From: Dyella sp. GSA-30
GTDB taxonomy: Bacteria; Pseudomonadota; Gammaproteobacteria; Xanthomonadales; Rhodanobacteraceae
Length of the DNA: 64,000 nt
Assembly: GCF_027924605.1 (NCBI RefSeq)
Contig: NZ_AP027042.1
Coordinates: 345,524-409,523, forward strand
Direction of reading: 5' to 3'
Of this stretch, positions 46,278 through 59,375 are shown in pieces (the first letter of the stretch is position 1; each line of letters begins with the position of its first letter). The notes below the pieces were generated by a model, which had not been told where the DNA came from, did no database searches, and saw only the letters and a program-made list of their open reading frames with translations. The translations under genes and the position numbers were made by a program.

Positions 46278-47319
46278 CATCGAACTGGCCCAACGCTATT
46301 ACAAACAGTTTCGCTACGACGATCCTGCGCTCTTTCTGGAAGAGCGCAACGACTGCCCCTGGTGCAACAGCCTCGATATCACACGACACCTCGATTCCGT
46401 CGACCTGATCAAGCAAAAGCAGGGACGATTTGTATTGGATCGATGCCGCCATTGCCTGCATATTTTCCAGAACCCTCGCCTCAGCGAAGCCGGCCTGGGC
46501 TACTACTACCGCGACTTTTATGACGGCCTGGGCGCCACGAAGATGCGCAAGACATTTGCCGGAAGGCGTGGCACCTATCGGCGACGTGCTCGTGCCATTG
46601 CCGCTGTCGACCCGCATCCGGCGTTCTGGCTCGATGTAGGAACGGGCTATGGACATTTTTGTGAAACGGCACGTACCGTCTTTCCAGATACCCGTTTCCA
46701 TGGCATCGACGCTTCTGAAGGTATCGACGACGGCTTGAAGACCGGCCGCATCCATGCAGCCTTCAAGGAATCGTTGGCCGTAATGAGTGCGCGATACCCG
46801 GAGTGCTACGACGTTATCAGCATGTATCACTATCTCGAGCACACAACGGATCCCAAGGCACAACTTCGACACGCGGCGGACCTCTTGAAGCCTGGGGGCC
46901 TTCTGGTCATCGAAGTTCCCAACACGCACTCACCGATGTCGCGTTGGCTGGGCCGTTACTGGCTGCCTTGGCTACAACCTCAGCACCTGCACTTCGTGCC
47001 CTCGCCCAATCTGGCAAGAGAAATGATCGCGTTGGGTCTCAGCATCGAGCACTGCGACAGTGGCGATCCTCACGACCCGCTCGACCTTACCGGAGCCCTC
47101 TTGCTGGCACTTCATGCGAAGCTGCCGAGGGAGAATGCTCCCTGGAGCTCGACATCCGCCGGCCGGATATCACTTTGTGTGCGGGCTGCAGCCTGGTTGC
47201 TGGCATTGCCCTTTCTGGCCATCGCCAGAGTCGTCGATCTTGTGTTGCTTGGCCCACTGTTGCGACTGAGCCAACGGGGAAACGCCTATCGACTGATAGC
47301 ACGCAAACCCAAGGGGTAA
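46267..47319 (+). CDS. SAM-dependent methyltransferase with zinc ribbon and C-terminal membrane segment, paralog 1
   Basis: A 350-residue enzyme. Cys30, Cys33, Cys60 and Cys63 (CPWC and CRHC) form an N-terminal zinc-ribbon-like pair. The SAM motif is FWLDVGTGYGHFCETA, followed by YHYLEHTTDPKAQLRHA and LLKPGGLLVIEVPN. A hydrophobic helix near 303-325 (AAAWLLALPFLAIARVV) should anchor it to the membrane. The start was fixed by alignment with paralog 2, which is also 350 residues with the same four Cys positions. Confidence 0.85.
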   Translation: MTRDIELAQRYYKQFRYDDPALFLEERNDCPWCNSLDITRHLDSVDLIKQKQGRFVLDRCRHCLHIFQNPRLSEAGLGYYYRDFYDGLGATKMRKTFAGRRGTYRRRARAIAAVDPHPAFWLDVGTGYGHFCETARTVFPDTRFHGIDASEGIDDGLKTGRIHAAFKESLAVMSARYPECYDVISMYHYLEHTTDPKAQLRHAADLLKPGGLLVIEVPNTHSPMSRWLGRYWLPWLQPQHLHFVPSPNLAREMIALGLSIEHCDSGDPHDPLDLTGALLLALHAKLPRENAPWSSTSAGRISLCVRAAAWLLALPFLAIARVVDLVLLGPLLRLSQRGNAYRLIARKPKG

Positions 47320-47334
47320 TGTCGTACCCGACAA

Positions 47335-47489
47335 CTTGTTCTTCGTGGGTCGCATCCAACTCGATAACAAGATTTTCCTAGCACGCTGGAGGGTCAGCGC
47401 ATCGGGGATACATCTCTGGCTATCACGGGTCCGGCACCGATCATCGCCTTTTCGCCCACTGTTACCGGTGCCATCAAGGCACTATTTTC
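47335..47489 (-). pseudogene. Relic of the 3' end of a second glmU copy
   Basis: On the minus strand, translation gives ENSALMAPVTVGEKAMIGAG and then PVIARDVSP. After a one-base frameshift it continues ALTLQRARKILLSSWMRPTK. The real GlmU at 48589 has [40 protein letters not shown] and [11 protein letters not shown] at its C-terminus. Similarity is clear across about 50 codons and stops at both sides. It is too short and shifted to work. It lies between the two methyltransferase genes. Confidence 0.85.
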
Positions 47490-47523
47490 TTGAGTGCGGG
47501 TCGCTTCCGCCGAAGGAGTCACT

Positions 47524-48576
47524 GTGACCGGATCGTCAACCAACAAAGCGCACGACAAACCATCGGCTGCCATGCCGCTATCGACGTTCTTTCTCCCCCG
47601 GCGCAACGACTGCCCCTGGTGCGCAAGCGTCGCACTGGCCGACCGCCTTCAGACGGCAGATCTTTTTCAGCGTAAAGACGGCTGTTTCATGCTCAGTTGC
47701 TGCAAGGTATGCGGGCATGTTTTTCAGAACCCGCAACTGTCTGGTCAAGGCCTGAGTCATTACTATCGCGACTTCTACGACGGAAATGGCGCAGATCGCA
47801 TGCGCAAAATATTTGCGCGCAATGGAAAAATCTATCGCCATCGCGCACGCGCTGTCGCTTCCATCCAGGCTGGCCCAGCACTATGGCTTGATGTAGGTGC
47901 GGGTTATGGCCACTTCTGCGAAACAGCGCGCGAAGTTTTTTCGGACACGGAATTCCATGGTACGGATATGTCTTCGGGAATCGACGAGGCGTTTGAGGCT
48001 GGTCGAGTTCAGCGAGGTTTTCGTGAACCGCTGTCCGATTTAAGCCAGCGCGCAACCGGTAGCTACGATGTGGTCAGCATGTTCCATTATCTGGAACACA
48101 CCACCGACCCCAAAGATGATCTTCGACAGGCAGCCAACCTGCTGAAGCGCGATGGCATTCTTGTCGTTGAAGTTCCCAATATACGTTGCCCGCTGTCCCG
48201 CTGGCTCGGTCGGTATTGGGTGGCATGGCTGCAGCCACAACACCTTCATTTCATCCCCGCGGACAACATGGTCAAAGAGCTCTCGCTCATGGGATTTCAA
48301 ATTGAGCACTGCGACAGTTGCTCGCCTCATGATCCCGTCAATTTATCCGCCGCACTGCTTCTGTGGCTCAATCATCGGCTTCCCAACGATGGCGCACCGT
48401 GGCGCCAGACTCGTCCATCTCTGCTTTTCAGGCCTGTTCGCCAGATAACATTTCTGGTCGCAGCACCTTTGCTGGTGCTGGCCCGATGCTTGGACATATG
48501 GGTGGTCGAGCCGTTACTTAAGGCGACTGGGCAGAATATTGCCTACCGGGTGATTGCGCGAAAGGTAAGCCGATAA
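47524..48576 (+). CDS. SAM-dependent methyltransferase with zinc ribbon and C-terminal membrane segment, paralog 2
   Basis: A 350-residue enzyme very similar to paralog 1. Cys30, Cys33, Cys60 and Cys63 are at identical positions. It has LWLDVGAGYGHFCETA, FHYLEHTTDPKDDLRQAA and a hydrophobic segment FLVAAPLLVLARCLDIWVV. The GTG at 47524 has AAGGAG 7 bases upstream. A GTG at 47494 lies too close to the glmU relic and lacks such a site. It is convergent with glmU, with a 12-base gap. Confidence 0.85.
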   Translation: MTGSSTNKAHDKPSAAMPLSTFFLPRRNDCPWCASVALADRLQTADLFQRKDGCFMLSCCKVCGHVFQNPQLSGQGLSHYYRDFYDGNGADRMRKIFARNGKIYRHRARAVASIQAGPALWLDVGAGYGHFCETAREVFSDTEFHGTDMSSGIDEAFEAGRVQRGFREPLSDLSQRATGSYDVVSMFHYLEHTTDPKDDLRQAANLLKRDGILVVEVPNIRCPLSRWLGRYWVAWLQPQHLHFIPADNMVKELSLMGFQIEHCDSCSPHDPVNLSAALLLWLNHRLPNDGAPWRQTRPSLLFRPVRQITFLVAAPLLVLARCLDIWVVEPLLKATGQNIAYRVIARKVSR

Positions 48577-48588
48577 CTAAAGAGACGC

Positions 48589-49956
48589 CTATTTCTTGAC
48601 CGGTCGCGTCCAGCCCGCAAGTGTCGTCTGCCTCGCGCGTGCCAGGGTCAAACTGTCGGCGGGAGCGTCTCTCGTGATGGTCGAACCCGCGCCAATGGTC
48701 GCCATGGTTCCAATCGTCACCGGAGCGACCAACGCGCTGTTGGAGCCGATAAAGGCTCCATCTTCGATCCGCGTGACGAACTTGTTGATACCGTCGTAGT
48801 TACAGGTAATCGTGCCGGCACCGACGTTGACGCCGCGACCGATGATCGTGTCGCCGATATAGCTCAGATGATTGGCCTTGCTGTTTTCGCCGATGCTGGA
48901 CTTCTTCACCTCGACAAAGTTGCCGACGTGGACGCCGGATGCCAGTTCGGTGCCAGGGCGCAAGCGCGCAAACGGACCGATCGTGCATGGCCCATGCGTC
49001 ACCACACCCTCGATGTCGCAATGGGCCTGCACCACCGTACCGGCGGCGAGCTGCACGTTCTTGAGACGACAGAACGGGCCGACGCGGACGTTGTCGCCGA
49101 ACTGGATGCTGCCTTCCAGTACGACATCGATATCCAGTTCCACGTCGCGGCCGGCGGTTACCGTGCCGCGTATATCCAACCGCATAGGATCGGCCATGCG
49201 TACGCCGTCTTCAGCCAGTGCACGTGCGGCGCGACGACGGTAGTGTGCTTCGAGCTCGGCCAACTGCCAGGGATTGTTGGCACCTGCCGCCTCAACCGGG
49301 TCATCACATTCCAGGCTGAATGCTGGCCGGTTCTCCCCTGCCGCCATGGCAAAGATATCGGTAAGGTAATACTCGCCCTGGGCGTTGTTGCGATCGAGCT
49401 TGTCGATCCAACGCTTGAGCGCAGCCGCCTCGACCGCGAGGATGCCTGTGTTGATCAGATTGACCGCGCGCTGGGTGTCATCGGCGTCCTTCTCCTCGAC
49501 TACCGCACGCACCAGCCCATTCCCGTCGCGCAGCACGCGACCGTAGCCCTGCGGCTCAGTCAGCCGTGTAGTAAGCAGGCATAGCGTTTCGTTCGATTGC
49601 GCCAGGCGACGCAGCGTTTCGACGCGAGTCAACGGCACATCGCCATAGAGCACCAGCACGCGCGCAGCGTCCGGGATATCACGCAGCGCTTGCGCCACCG
49701 CATGGCCGGTGCCCAGGCGCTCAGCCTGCAAGGCCCAACGCAGATCGGGCTGGCTGTCGAATGCTCCACGCACCTGGTCGCCATTGTGGCCGTAGACGAT
49801 GTGGATGGCGTTCGGCTGAAGCGCTCGTGCAGCCTCGATCACATGAGCCAGCAAAGGTCGCCCGGCCAGTGGCATCAGCACCTTGGCCAGCTTCGACTTC
49901 ATCCGCTTGCCTTCGCCGGCGGCGAGGATAACGACATGCAGCGGGGCGTTGTTCAT
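48589..49956 (-). CDS. glmU: Bifunctional N-acetylglucosamine-1-phosphate uridyltransferase/glucosamine-1-phosphate acetyltransferase GlmU
   Basis: A 455-residue cytoplasmic enzyme that makes UDP-GlcNAc for peptidoglycan and LPS. The N-terminal pyrophosphorylase domain has [20 protein letters not shown] and [14 protein letters not shown]. The C-terminal left-handed beta-helix acetyltransferase begins around residue 250 and ends GSTITRDAP. It lies downstream of the atp operon, as in related genomes, and ends 12 bases from the cluster. Confidence 0.97.
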   Translation of the reverse strand: MNNAPLHVVILAAGEGKRMKSKLAKVLMPLAGRPLLAHVIEAARALQPNAIHIVYGHNGDQVRGAFDSQPDLRWALQAERLGTGHAVAQALRDIPDAARVLVLYGDVPLTRVETLRRLAQSNETLCLLTTRLTEPQGYGRVLRDGNGLVRAVVEEKDADDTQRAVNLINTGILAVEAAALKRWIDKLDRNNAQGEYYLTDIFAMAAGENRPAFSLECDDPVEAAGANNPWQLAELEAHYRRRAARALAEDGVRMADPMRLDIRGTVTAGRDVELDIDVVLEGSIQFGDNVRVGPFCRLKNVQLAAGTVVQAHCDIEGVVTHGPCTIGPFARLRPGTELASGVHVGNFVEVKKSSIGENSKANHLSYIGDTIIGRGVNVGAGTITCNYDGINKFVTRIEDGAFIGSNSALVAPVTIGTMATIGAGSTITRDAPADSLTLARARQTTLAGWTRPVKK

Positions 49957-50005
49957 GGCGCTGACCTTGGCACGTTGCTGAGAGGGAGATAATGATAACG
50001 GACGA

Positions 50006-50518
50006 TCATGCCTGCGCCGGGCGATCGGCCGTATGGGTTATGGCACGGCCGTCACGGCATTCGAAATGAAACGTATAACGTAGGCTGAAGGGCCTGGTTT
50101 CGCTGCCGGTTTCATGTTGCTCGCCGTTCGCATCGGCCGTCCAGTAGCGGATGGTCAGCGGATTGAACTGCCACTGTTTCGCCGCTTCGCGTGTCGCGGA
50201 GATAAACAATTTGTGCGCGGCGTCCGCCTGCGTTTCATCTGCTACGCGTACTTCGTCGACTTTGCCGTCGGTGTCGACGATCAACAGGGCGTCGACATCT
50301 ACCGGCAGCATGCAACGTGGCAACAAGCTGGGCGGGTAAATCGGATCGACGCGCTGGAAGGGAGAACCTCCGCTGGCTACCTGCCCCATGGCGAGCTGGT
50401 AGTGGCGCGTGTCGTTGCTGCCGTTATTGATAGGCGCGCTGACGGACCTGTTCGGCGTTTGTGCGCAGGCACCTAGTAGCAGGGCGATGGCTGCGGCAAG
50501 AAGGGCCCTTGTTGTCAC
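50006..50518 (-). CDS. Lipoprotein with TonB-C-like domain
   Basis: A 170-residue protein. [18 protein letters not shown] is a signal peptide with lipobox LGAC (Cys18). The rest resembles the C-terminal domain of TonB ([46 protein letters not shown]), a fold that also occurs in periplasmic proteins unrelated to transport. There is no N-terminal membrane helix or proline linker, so it is not TonB itself. Function unknown. It lies between glmU and the atpC repeat block. Confidence 0.7.
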   Translation of the reverse strand: MTTRALLAAAIALLLGACAQTPNRSVSAPINNGSNDTRHYQLAMGQVASGGSPFQRVDPIYPPSLLPRCMLPVDVDALLIVDTDGKVDEVRVADETQADAAHKLFISATREAAKQWQFNPLTIRYWTADANGEQHETGSETRPFSLRYTFHFECRDGRAITHTADRPAQA

Positions 50519-50854
50519 AGTGCTCTCTGTGGGGCGGGCGATCAGGATGCATGCGAGCCAGTGAGACTTGCAAGGCGCCCCCTCACCCCAGCCCTCTCCC
50601 CCGGCAGAGCCAGGGGAGAGGGAGCCAACTGAGTAGATCTTCGATGCTTCGGATTTCCCAAACCTGCCCCTTCTTCCCCGGCATAGCCAGGAGAGAGAGG
50701 GGCAACTGAGTAGATCCTCGATGTTTCGAATTTCCCAAACCTGCTCCCTCTCCCCTGGCTTCGCCGGGGGAGAGGGTTGGGGTGAGGGGGCGCTCTAAAA
50801 GCAAAACGCCGACACAAAGGCCGGCGTCTCGCAGACATCCATCGAACGACGCGC
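50519..50854. other. 336-bp intergenic region, mostly repeat
   Basis: It holds the composite repeat block (50577-50795) between the TonB-C-like lipoprotein gene and atpC. Nothing else is recognisable except a GCCGGCGT stretch just before the atpC stop. Confidence 0.6.
50577..50795. repeat. Composite repeat family, tandem copy 3
   Basis: Palindromic ends (50577-50624 and 50748-50795) enclose two near-identical core units (about 50627-50685 and 50700-50748) that share AACTGAGTAGATC, TTCG and AATTTCCCAAACCTG-type words. The unit is duplicated here compared with 1616-1740. Confidence 0.75.
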
Positions 50855-51280
50855 TCAGTGCTTGAGGTTCTTGCGCAGACGCTCCAGCGCCTGCAGCTGC
50901 GCCAACGCCAATGCCAGCTTGGCCTGGGCCTCGGCAATGTCTTCGGCATCCGTGCGGTTGGCCAGGGCGTCCTCGGCTTCTTTCTTGGCACGCTGGGCAG
51001 CGGCTTCGTCCAGATCGGAAGCGCGCACAGCGGTATCGGCCAGGACGGTCACGACCTGCGGTTGCACTTCCAGAATGCCGCCGGATACCCAGAACTGCTG
51101 GCGCTCGCCGTTGGTCAGCACCACATCGACGTGGCCCGGCTTCAGGCGCGTGATCAGCGGGGCGTGGCGGGGCGCGATACCCAGCTCACCCATTTCGCCG
51201 GTAGCGACGACCAGGGTCGCGTCACCGTGAAAGATCTCGGCTTCGGCGCTGACGATGTCGACTCGCAGGGTATGGCTCAT
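50855..51280 (-). CDS. atpC: ATP synthase epsilon subunit
   Basis: A 141-residue F1 subunit. It begins [21 protein letters not shown], followed by [19 protein letters not shown], the beta-sandwich, and an Ala/Leu/Gln-rich helical C-terminal hairpin that can inhibit the enzyme. It is the last gene of the atpIBEFHAGDC operon. The length matches the family. Confidence 0.96.
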   Translation of the reverse strand: MSHTLRVDIVSAEAEIFHGDATLVVATGEMGELGIAPRHAPLITRLKPGHVDVVLTNGERQQFWVSGGILEVQPQVVTVLADTAVRASDLDEAAAQRAKKEAEDALANRTDAEDIAEAQAKLALALAQLQALERLRKNLKH

Positions 51281-51364
51281 GACGGTGTTCCAATACGTTC
51301 GATAAAGCGGCGGTGACGGTAAACCCGCTGATTCTTGATCAACGGGTCCAATCGCTCACCTCGA

Positions 51365-52798
<1,434 letters not shown>

Positions 52799-52874
52799 TT
52801 AAGGTTCTTTACAGCGCCACCGAGGCGTCGCTTGTTTAATGAATACGCGCGGCCACGTCCGTGGCCGCCCGTGG

Positions 52875-53804
52875 TTATACCGCCGCTGCGCCGCCGACGA
52901 TTTCCGAAATTTCCTGGGTGATCGCGGCCTGGCGCGCCTTGTTGTAAATCAGCGTCAGTTCGCCGATCACCTTGTTCGCGTTGTCCGATGCGCTCTTCAT
53001 CGCCACCATGCGCGCAGCGTGTTCGCTGGCGAGGTTTTCTAACACGCCCTGGTACACCACCGACTCGATGTAGCGACCCAGAACGTATTCCAGCACCGTG
53101 GCGGCATCTGGCTCGTAGATGTAGTCCCAGTCGTGCGACTGTTCGAGCTTGAGACCGGCCACCGGCCAGTTCGGCGTGTTCTGCTTGTCGCCTTCGGCAG
53201 CCTGCATTTCCGCAGCCACCAGCGGCAACGGAAGCAACGCGTCGACCGTCGGCTTCTGCGTCATGGTGTTGATGAAGTCGTTGTAGGCCAGGAAGACACG
53301 GTCGAGCTTGCCGTCCGTATAAGCGTCCAGCACCACCTTGATCACACCGATCAGCTGCTCCAGCTTGGGCTTGTCGCCCAGGTGGGTCACGCTGCCAATC
53401 AGATTGACGCCCTTGATGCGGCGGAAGAACTGCACTGCCTTCTGGCCGATCGCGAGCACATCGACTTCGACGCCCTTGGCCTGCCACTCGCGGATCGACG
53501 GGATCATGCGACGGAACAGGTTGGAGTTCAGGCCACCGCACAGGCCGCGATCGGTGGTGATCACCACATAAGCGACGCGCGCGGTCTTCTCGCGCTGCAC
53601 CAGGAACGGATGGGTGAAGTCGGTGCTGGCCTGCGCAACGTGCGCAATCACCTTGCGCATCTGCCGCGCATAGGGCCGCGACGCCTTCATCATGTCCTGC
53701 GCCTTGCGGATCTTCGAGGCCGAGACCATTTCGAGCGCGCGCGTCACCTTGCGCATGTTCTGCGTGCTCTTGATCTTGGTTTTGATTTCGCGTCCGCTTG
53801 CCAT
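52875..53804 (-). CDS. atpG: ATP synthase gamma subunit
   Basis: A 309-residue rotor shaft. The N-terminal [24 protein letters not shown] and the C-terminal helix with [28 protein letters not shown] are the conserved coiled-coil ends. E. coli AtpG has 287 residues, and the extra length lies around residues 195-215 in a polar stretch that includes [13 protein letters not shown] 105-bp gap with GGGAACAGGG-like repeats separates it from atpA. Confidence 0.95.
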   Translation of the reverse strand: MASGREIKTKIKSTQNMRKVTRALEMVSASKIRKAQDMMKASRPYARQMRKVIAHVAQASTDFTHPFLVQREKTARVAYVVITTDRGLCGGLNSNLFRRMIPSIREWQAKGVEVDVLAIGQKAVQFFRRIKGVNLIGSVTHLGDKPKLEQLIGVIKVVLDAYTDGKLDRVFLAYNDFINTMTQKPTVDALLPLPLVAAEMQAAEGDKQNTPNWPVAGLKLEQSHDWDYIYEPDAATVLEYVLGRYIESVVYQGVLENLASEHAARMVAMKSASDNANKVIGELTLIYNKARQAAITQEISEIVGGAAAV

Positions 53805-53823
53805 TCTTTTCGCTCGCTATGCT

Positions 53824-53905
53824 CGCTTGGGAACAGGGATCGGAAAACGGGGAAAGGGGTAGCGCGCGGCGCTCTTGTTCCCCGTTCCCTGTTTCCTAAT
53901 TCCCT
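53824..53905. repeat. GGGAACAGGG/TTCCCTGTT inverted micro-repeat in the atpA-atpG gap
   Basis: GGGAACAGGG at the left is mirrored by CCCCGTTCCCTGTTTCC further right, which can form a stem. The same word family lies at 25440-25496. It is unusual to find it inside an atp operon. Confidence 0.5.
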
Positions 53906-53909
53906 GCTA

Positions 53910-55460
<1,551 letters not shown>

Positions 55461-55518
55461 AGGTCGTTATCCTTGGGTTCGCGCCGCTTTAACGGCACCC
55501 GATGATTTGAATCTGGTG

Positions 55519-56052
55519 TCAGTGCGCCAGCGCGCTGGCGAGCCGCTCAAGGCGGCCGCGCGCGGAGCCATCGATCACTTCGCTGCCGGTGTCGATCACC
55601 ACGCCACCCAGCAGCGAGGCGTCGACCTGGGTTTCCAGTTCGATCTCGCGCTTGAAGCGGCGCTTCAGCGAGGTTTTCAGCTGTTCGGTCTGCGCGGTAT
55701 CCAGGGCCATGGCGCTGGTGACTTTCACCAGCAGCTGCGACTCGGCTTCACGCTTGTAGGTCTCGTACAGTGCAGCCACTTCCGGCAACAACGACAGACG
55801 GCCGTTTTCGGCGAGTTCGCCGATAAACACGGCGAACGGCTTGTCGTTGCCCATGCCCTTTGGCAAGTGCAACTCAACCAGCTGCGCCGGCAGCACGCGC
55901 GGATCGTTGACGAGCTGGACCACGCGAGGGTCCTTTGCCACTTCAGCAGCAAAGGCCAACGCGTGCGACCACTCGTTGAACGCACCCGCCGACTGAGCGA
56001 CTTCGAACGCGGCGCGTGCATACGGACGAGCTAGAGTGATTGCCTGGGCCAT
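55519..56052 (-). CDS. atpH: ATP synthase delta subunit
   Basis: A 177-residue peripheral-stalk subunit. The N-terminal helices ARPYARAAFEVAQ and the C-terminal VKVTSAMALDTAQTEQLKTSL region with ASLLGGVVIDTGSEVIDGS identify it. The start lies four bases after the atpF stop. Confidence 0.95.
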   Translation of the reverse strand: MAQAITLARPYARAAFEVAQSAGAFNEWSHALAFAAEVAKDPRVVQLVNDPRVLPAQLVELHLPKGMGNDKPFAVFIGELAENGRLSLLPEVAALYETYKREAESQLLVKVTSAMALDTAQTEQLKTSLKRRFKREIELETQVDASLLGGVVIDTGSEVIDGSARGRLERLASALAH

Positions 56053-56055
56053 GGC

Positions 56056-56526
56056 TTAGATCTCGGCGGCGAGCTGGTCGAGCATCGCCTTGTGGGCCGA
56101 CGGATCGATTTCGCGCTGCACGATCTTTTCCGCGCCCTGGATCGCCAGACGACCCACCCAGCCACGCAGCTCTTCGCGAGCACGCTGCTGCATGCTGACG
56201 ATCTCGTCGGCGGCGGCAGCCTTCACGCGAGCGGCTTCGGCCAATGCATCGGCACGCGCCTTGTCGACGATCTGGTTGGCCTGCTGGGTTGCCTTGTCGA
56301 CGATCTCGGATGCCTGCTGGCGAGCCTGCTTGATCTCCACCGCCGCTTTCGCGTCGGCATCCTTCAATTCGGCGCGCGCGCGCTCGGCAGCCGCCAGACC
56401 TTCGGCGACCTTCTTCTGACGCTCTTCAATCGCATGATTGAGCTGCGGCCAGATGAACTTGGTGGTGAACCAGACCAGGATGGCGAACGACACCATCTGG
56501 CCCAGGAAAGTCAGATTGATATTCAT
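56056..56526 (-). CDS. atpF: ATP synthase b subunit
   Basis: A 156-residue stator protein with one N-terminal membrane helix (about 5-25; [20 protein letters not shown]) and a long Ala/Glu/Lys-rich coiled coil. The length equals E. coli b (156). Confidence 0.95.
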   Translation of the reverse strand: MNINLTFLGQMVSFAILVWFTTKFIWPQLNHAIEERQKKVAEGLAAAERARAELKDADAKAAVEIKQARQQASEIVDKATQQANQIVDKARADALAEAARVKAAAADEIVSMQQRAREELRGWVGRLAIQGAEKIVQREIDPSAHKAMLDQLAAEI

Positions 56527-56610
56527 GACCTTTCCGATAACTCCGTAACGCGTGGGACCGCCGATCGTCGCGGCTCAATGCCGCGACGACAATTCGCGCC
56601 GACTAATGGA

Positions 56611-57796
<1,186 letters not shown>

Positions 57797-58162
57797 TTAA
57801 CCCTTGAACCTGAACGCCAGCAGATTTATTGCGTACGCAGCCACCAGCCCCGTGATGGCGGCCAGTGGCGGCAGTTTGTATTGACCCAGGATGATGATCA
57901 GTCCCCCGATGATCGCCATCCATTTCAAAACCATGCCTACCAACAGGCGTCCCATCGTCATGCCGCCGCCACCCAATCCAGCGAAGGTCCGCGCTGCCAG
58001 CAGCGCAGTCCCCAGCGCCACGATGGCGGCGCCCGCAGCGCCCGCTATTGCATCGCGAAGCCCCTGCGTCAGGAAGGCGATTCCCACGAGAGCCGCCACG
58101 GCAAGCTGCAGCAAGACAATGCGCAGCGCGAGACGACGTCCGGAGGCAAGACTGTTGAGCAC
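57797..58162 (-). CDS. atpI: ATP synthase accessory protein AtpI
   Basis: A 121-residue membrane protein with four hydrophobic helices that helps assemble the c-ring or supply Mg2+ in this family. GTG at 58162 gives MLNSLASGRRLALRIVL. The longer frame to 58267 starts in the promoter region and is unlikely. It leads the atp operon. Confidence 0.82.
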   Translation of the reverse strand: MLNSLASGRRLALRIVLLQLAVAALVGIAFLTQGLRDAIAGAAGAAIVALGTALLAARTFAGLGGGGMTMGRLLVGMVLKWMAIIGGLIIILGQYKLPPLAAITGLVAAYAINLLAFRFKG

Positions 58163-58232
58163 GTGTGTTTCCCGTACGGTTTCGCTGTAAGCGGCACCGC
58201 TCCGGCTATCGGGGCACGGTCCAATCCCAAAA

Positions 58233-58262
58233 AGTATATCAGCCGGGTCTTCAAACCGACAA
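58233..58262 (-). promoter_or_regulatory. Probable sigma-70 promoter of the atp operon
   Basis: Minus-strand TTGTCG (58257-58262) and TATACT (58233-58238) are spaced by 18 bases, about 70 bases upstream of the atpI GTG. Confidence 0.55.
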
Positions 58263-58297
58263 GCCAAACCGGGTCGGAACTTATGTGCAAACGCAAG

Positions 58298-58331
58298 AAA
58301 AAACCGGACCCTTTGTCAGGGTCCGGTTTCT
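58298..58331. terminator. Terminator downstream of the phasin gene
   Basis: Perfect 11-bp stem AACCGGACCCT/AGGGTCCGGTT with loop TTGTC. On the minus strand it is followed by a T-rich tract, so it ends the phasin transcript; the plus strand also has TTTCTTG. Confidence 0.85.
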
Positions 58332-58364
58332 TGTATTGCCGGCTCGGAGCGCGTTGCGCCCGAC

Positions 58365-58757
58365 TTACTTGCCGGCGGCAGCCTTCTTGACGGCAGCGAC
58401 CGGAGCGGCCACGGCGTCATTGGCAGCCTGCTGCTGTTCCTGCACCAGCGCGTTCAGCGACTCGGCGGTCTTCTGCGTGACGGCGAAGATTTCCTGCGTC
58501 ACGGCGACAGCGCGCTCGGCGTTCTGACGGCTCAGGTTGGCGCCCTTTTCCCACAGGGTGCGCAGGCCATCGGCGTCACGGGTTTCGAACACGTCGCTGA
58601 AGAACTCGGTAGTAGCCTGGGCGTGCTTTTCGAACGCGGCCAGCTGCAGCTCGGCGACCTTCTCCAGCCCCTTGAGGGCCAGCGACTGCGCCTTGAACGC
58701 GCTATCGGCCAGCTGCTTGGTGTAGGCAAAAATCTGGGTATTGAGTTGCTGCGTCAT
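58365..58757 (-). CDS. Phasin-family protein
   Basis: A 130-residue amphipathic helical protein, MTQQLNTQIFAYTKQLADSA, with FEKHAQATTEFFSDVFE and an Ala-rich AAAPVAAVKKAAAGK-like tail. Phasins coat polyhydroxyalkanoate granules. No pha genes are in this window, so the role is inferred. The ATG at 58757 is preferred over 58796. Confidence 0.85.
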   Translation of the reverse strand: MTQQLNTQIFAYTKQLADSAFKAQSLALKGLEKVAELQLAAFEKHAQATTEFFSDVFETRDADGLRTLWEKGANLSRQNAERAVAVTQEIFAVTQKTAESLNALVQEQQQAANDAVAAPVAAVKKAAAGK

Positions 58758-58911
58758 GACTTGAGTCCCTCGGCGGGAATTTGGGTAGTGATGCAAAGGC
58801 TAGCAACTGTTTTTGTGCAATGCAATATAATTTTTGTGAAGACGAGGGCTTTCAACGATTTGTACTACTATTTCAATAGCTTGACAATCGCTGAAACAAT
58901 TTTGCAACGCG

Positions 58912-59274
58912 TCAAAAACTAGCCCTGCTGCAGCTCGCGCCCGACGTGCAGGTCTCATGGACCACCACCTTGTCCAGGCCTGGCAGCACCACCGACAGGC
59001 GCTGGAAGATCCAGCGCGCCAGCATCTCGCTGGTGGGATTTTCCAGACCCTCGATGTCGTTGAGGTAGTGATGATCGAGCTGGTCGTACAAAGGCGCGAA
59101 GGCCGATTTCACGTCCGCGAAATCCATCACCCAGCCCAGTCTGGGATCGGGCTCGCCCACGACGTGGATCTCGACCTTGAACGAATGGCCGTGCAGACGC
59201 GCGCACTTGTGCCCTTCGGGCACGTTCGGCAGACGGTGCGCCGCCTCGATGTGGAAGACTTTGAAGATATGCAT
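58912..59274 (-). CDS. queD: 6-carboxy-5,6,7,8-tetrahydropterin synthase QueD
   Basis: A 120-residue T-fold enzyme of queuosine synthesis. [18 protein letters not shown] and [12 protein letters not shown] hold the zinc-binding His residues and the catalytic Cys. HHYLND and [13 protein letters not shown] are further signatures. The length equals E. coli QueD. Confidence 0.95.
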   Translation of the reverse strand: MHIFKVFHIEAAHRLPNVPEGHKCARLHGHSFKVEIHVVGEPDPRLGWVMDFADVKSAFAPLYDQLDHHYLNDIEGLENPTSEMLARWIFQRLSVVLPGLDKVVVHETCTSGASCSRASF

Positions 59275-59375
59275 CGCACTATTCTAACGCGCCCCGCCGG
59301 TATTGATCCGCTGCCGCTATGCTCGGGCAGCCGCCCAAGGCATGCGGGCGGCACAGACCATGGAGGCTCAAAAGC

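Larger units (their letters stand above)
27354..48576. other. Biosynthetic gene cluster: type II polyene-like set plus PUFA-synthase-like megasynthases
   Basis: A contiguous block between hemF and glmU. Left: KS, chain-length factor and GT2 (plus) converge on dehydratase, acyltransferase, dehydratase and ACP (minus). Right: two iterative megasynthases, ACP, hydrolase, GT1, methyltransferase and methyltransferase (plus). The right part has visibly more A/T-rich codons than its neighbours. No exporter or dedicated regulator is seen. The final product is unknown. Confidence 0.8.
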
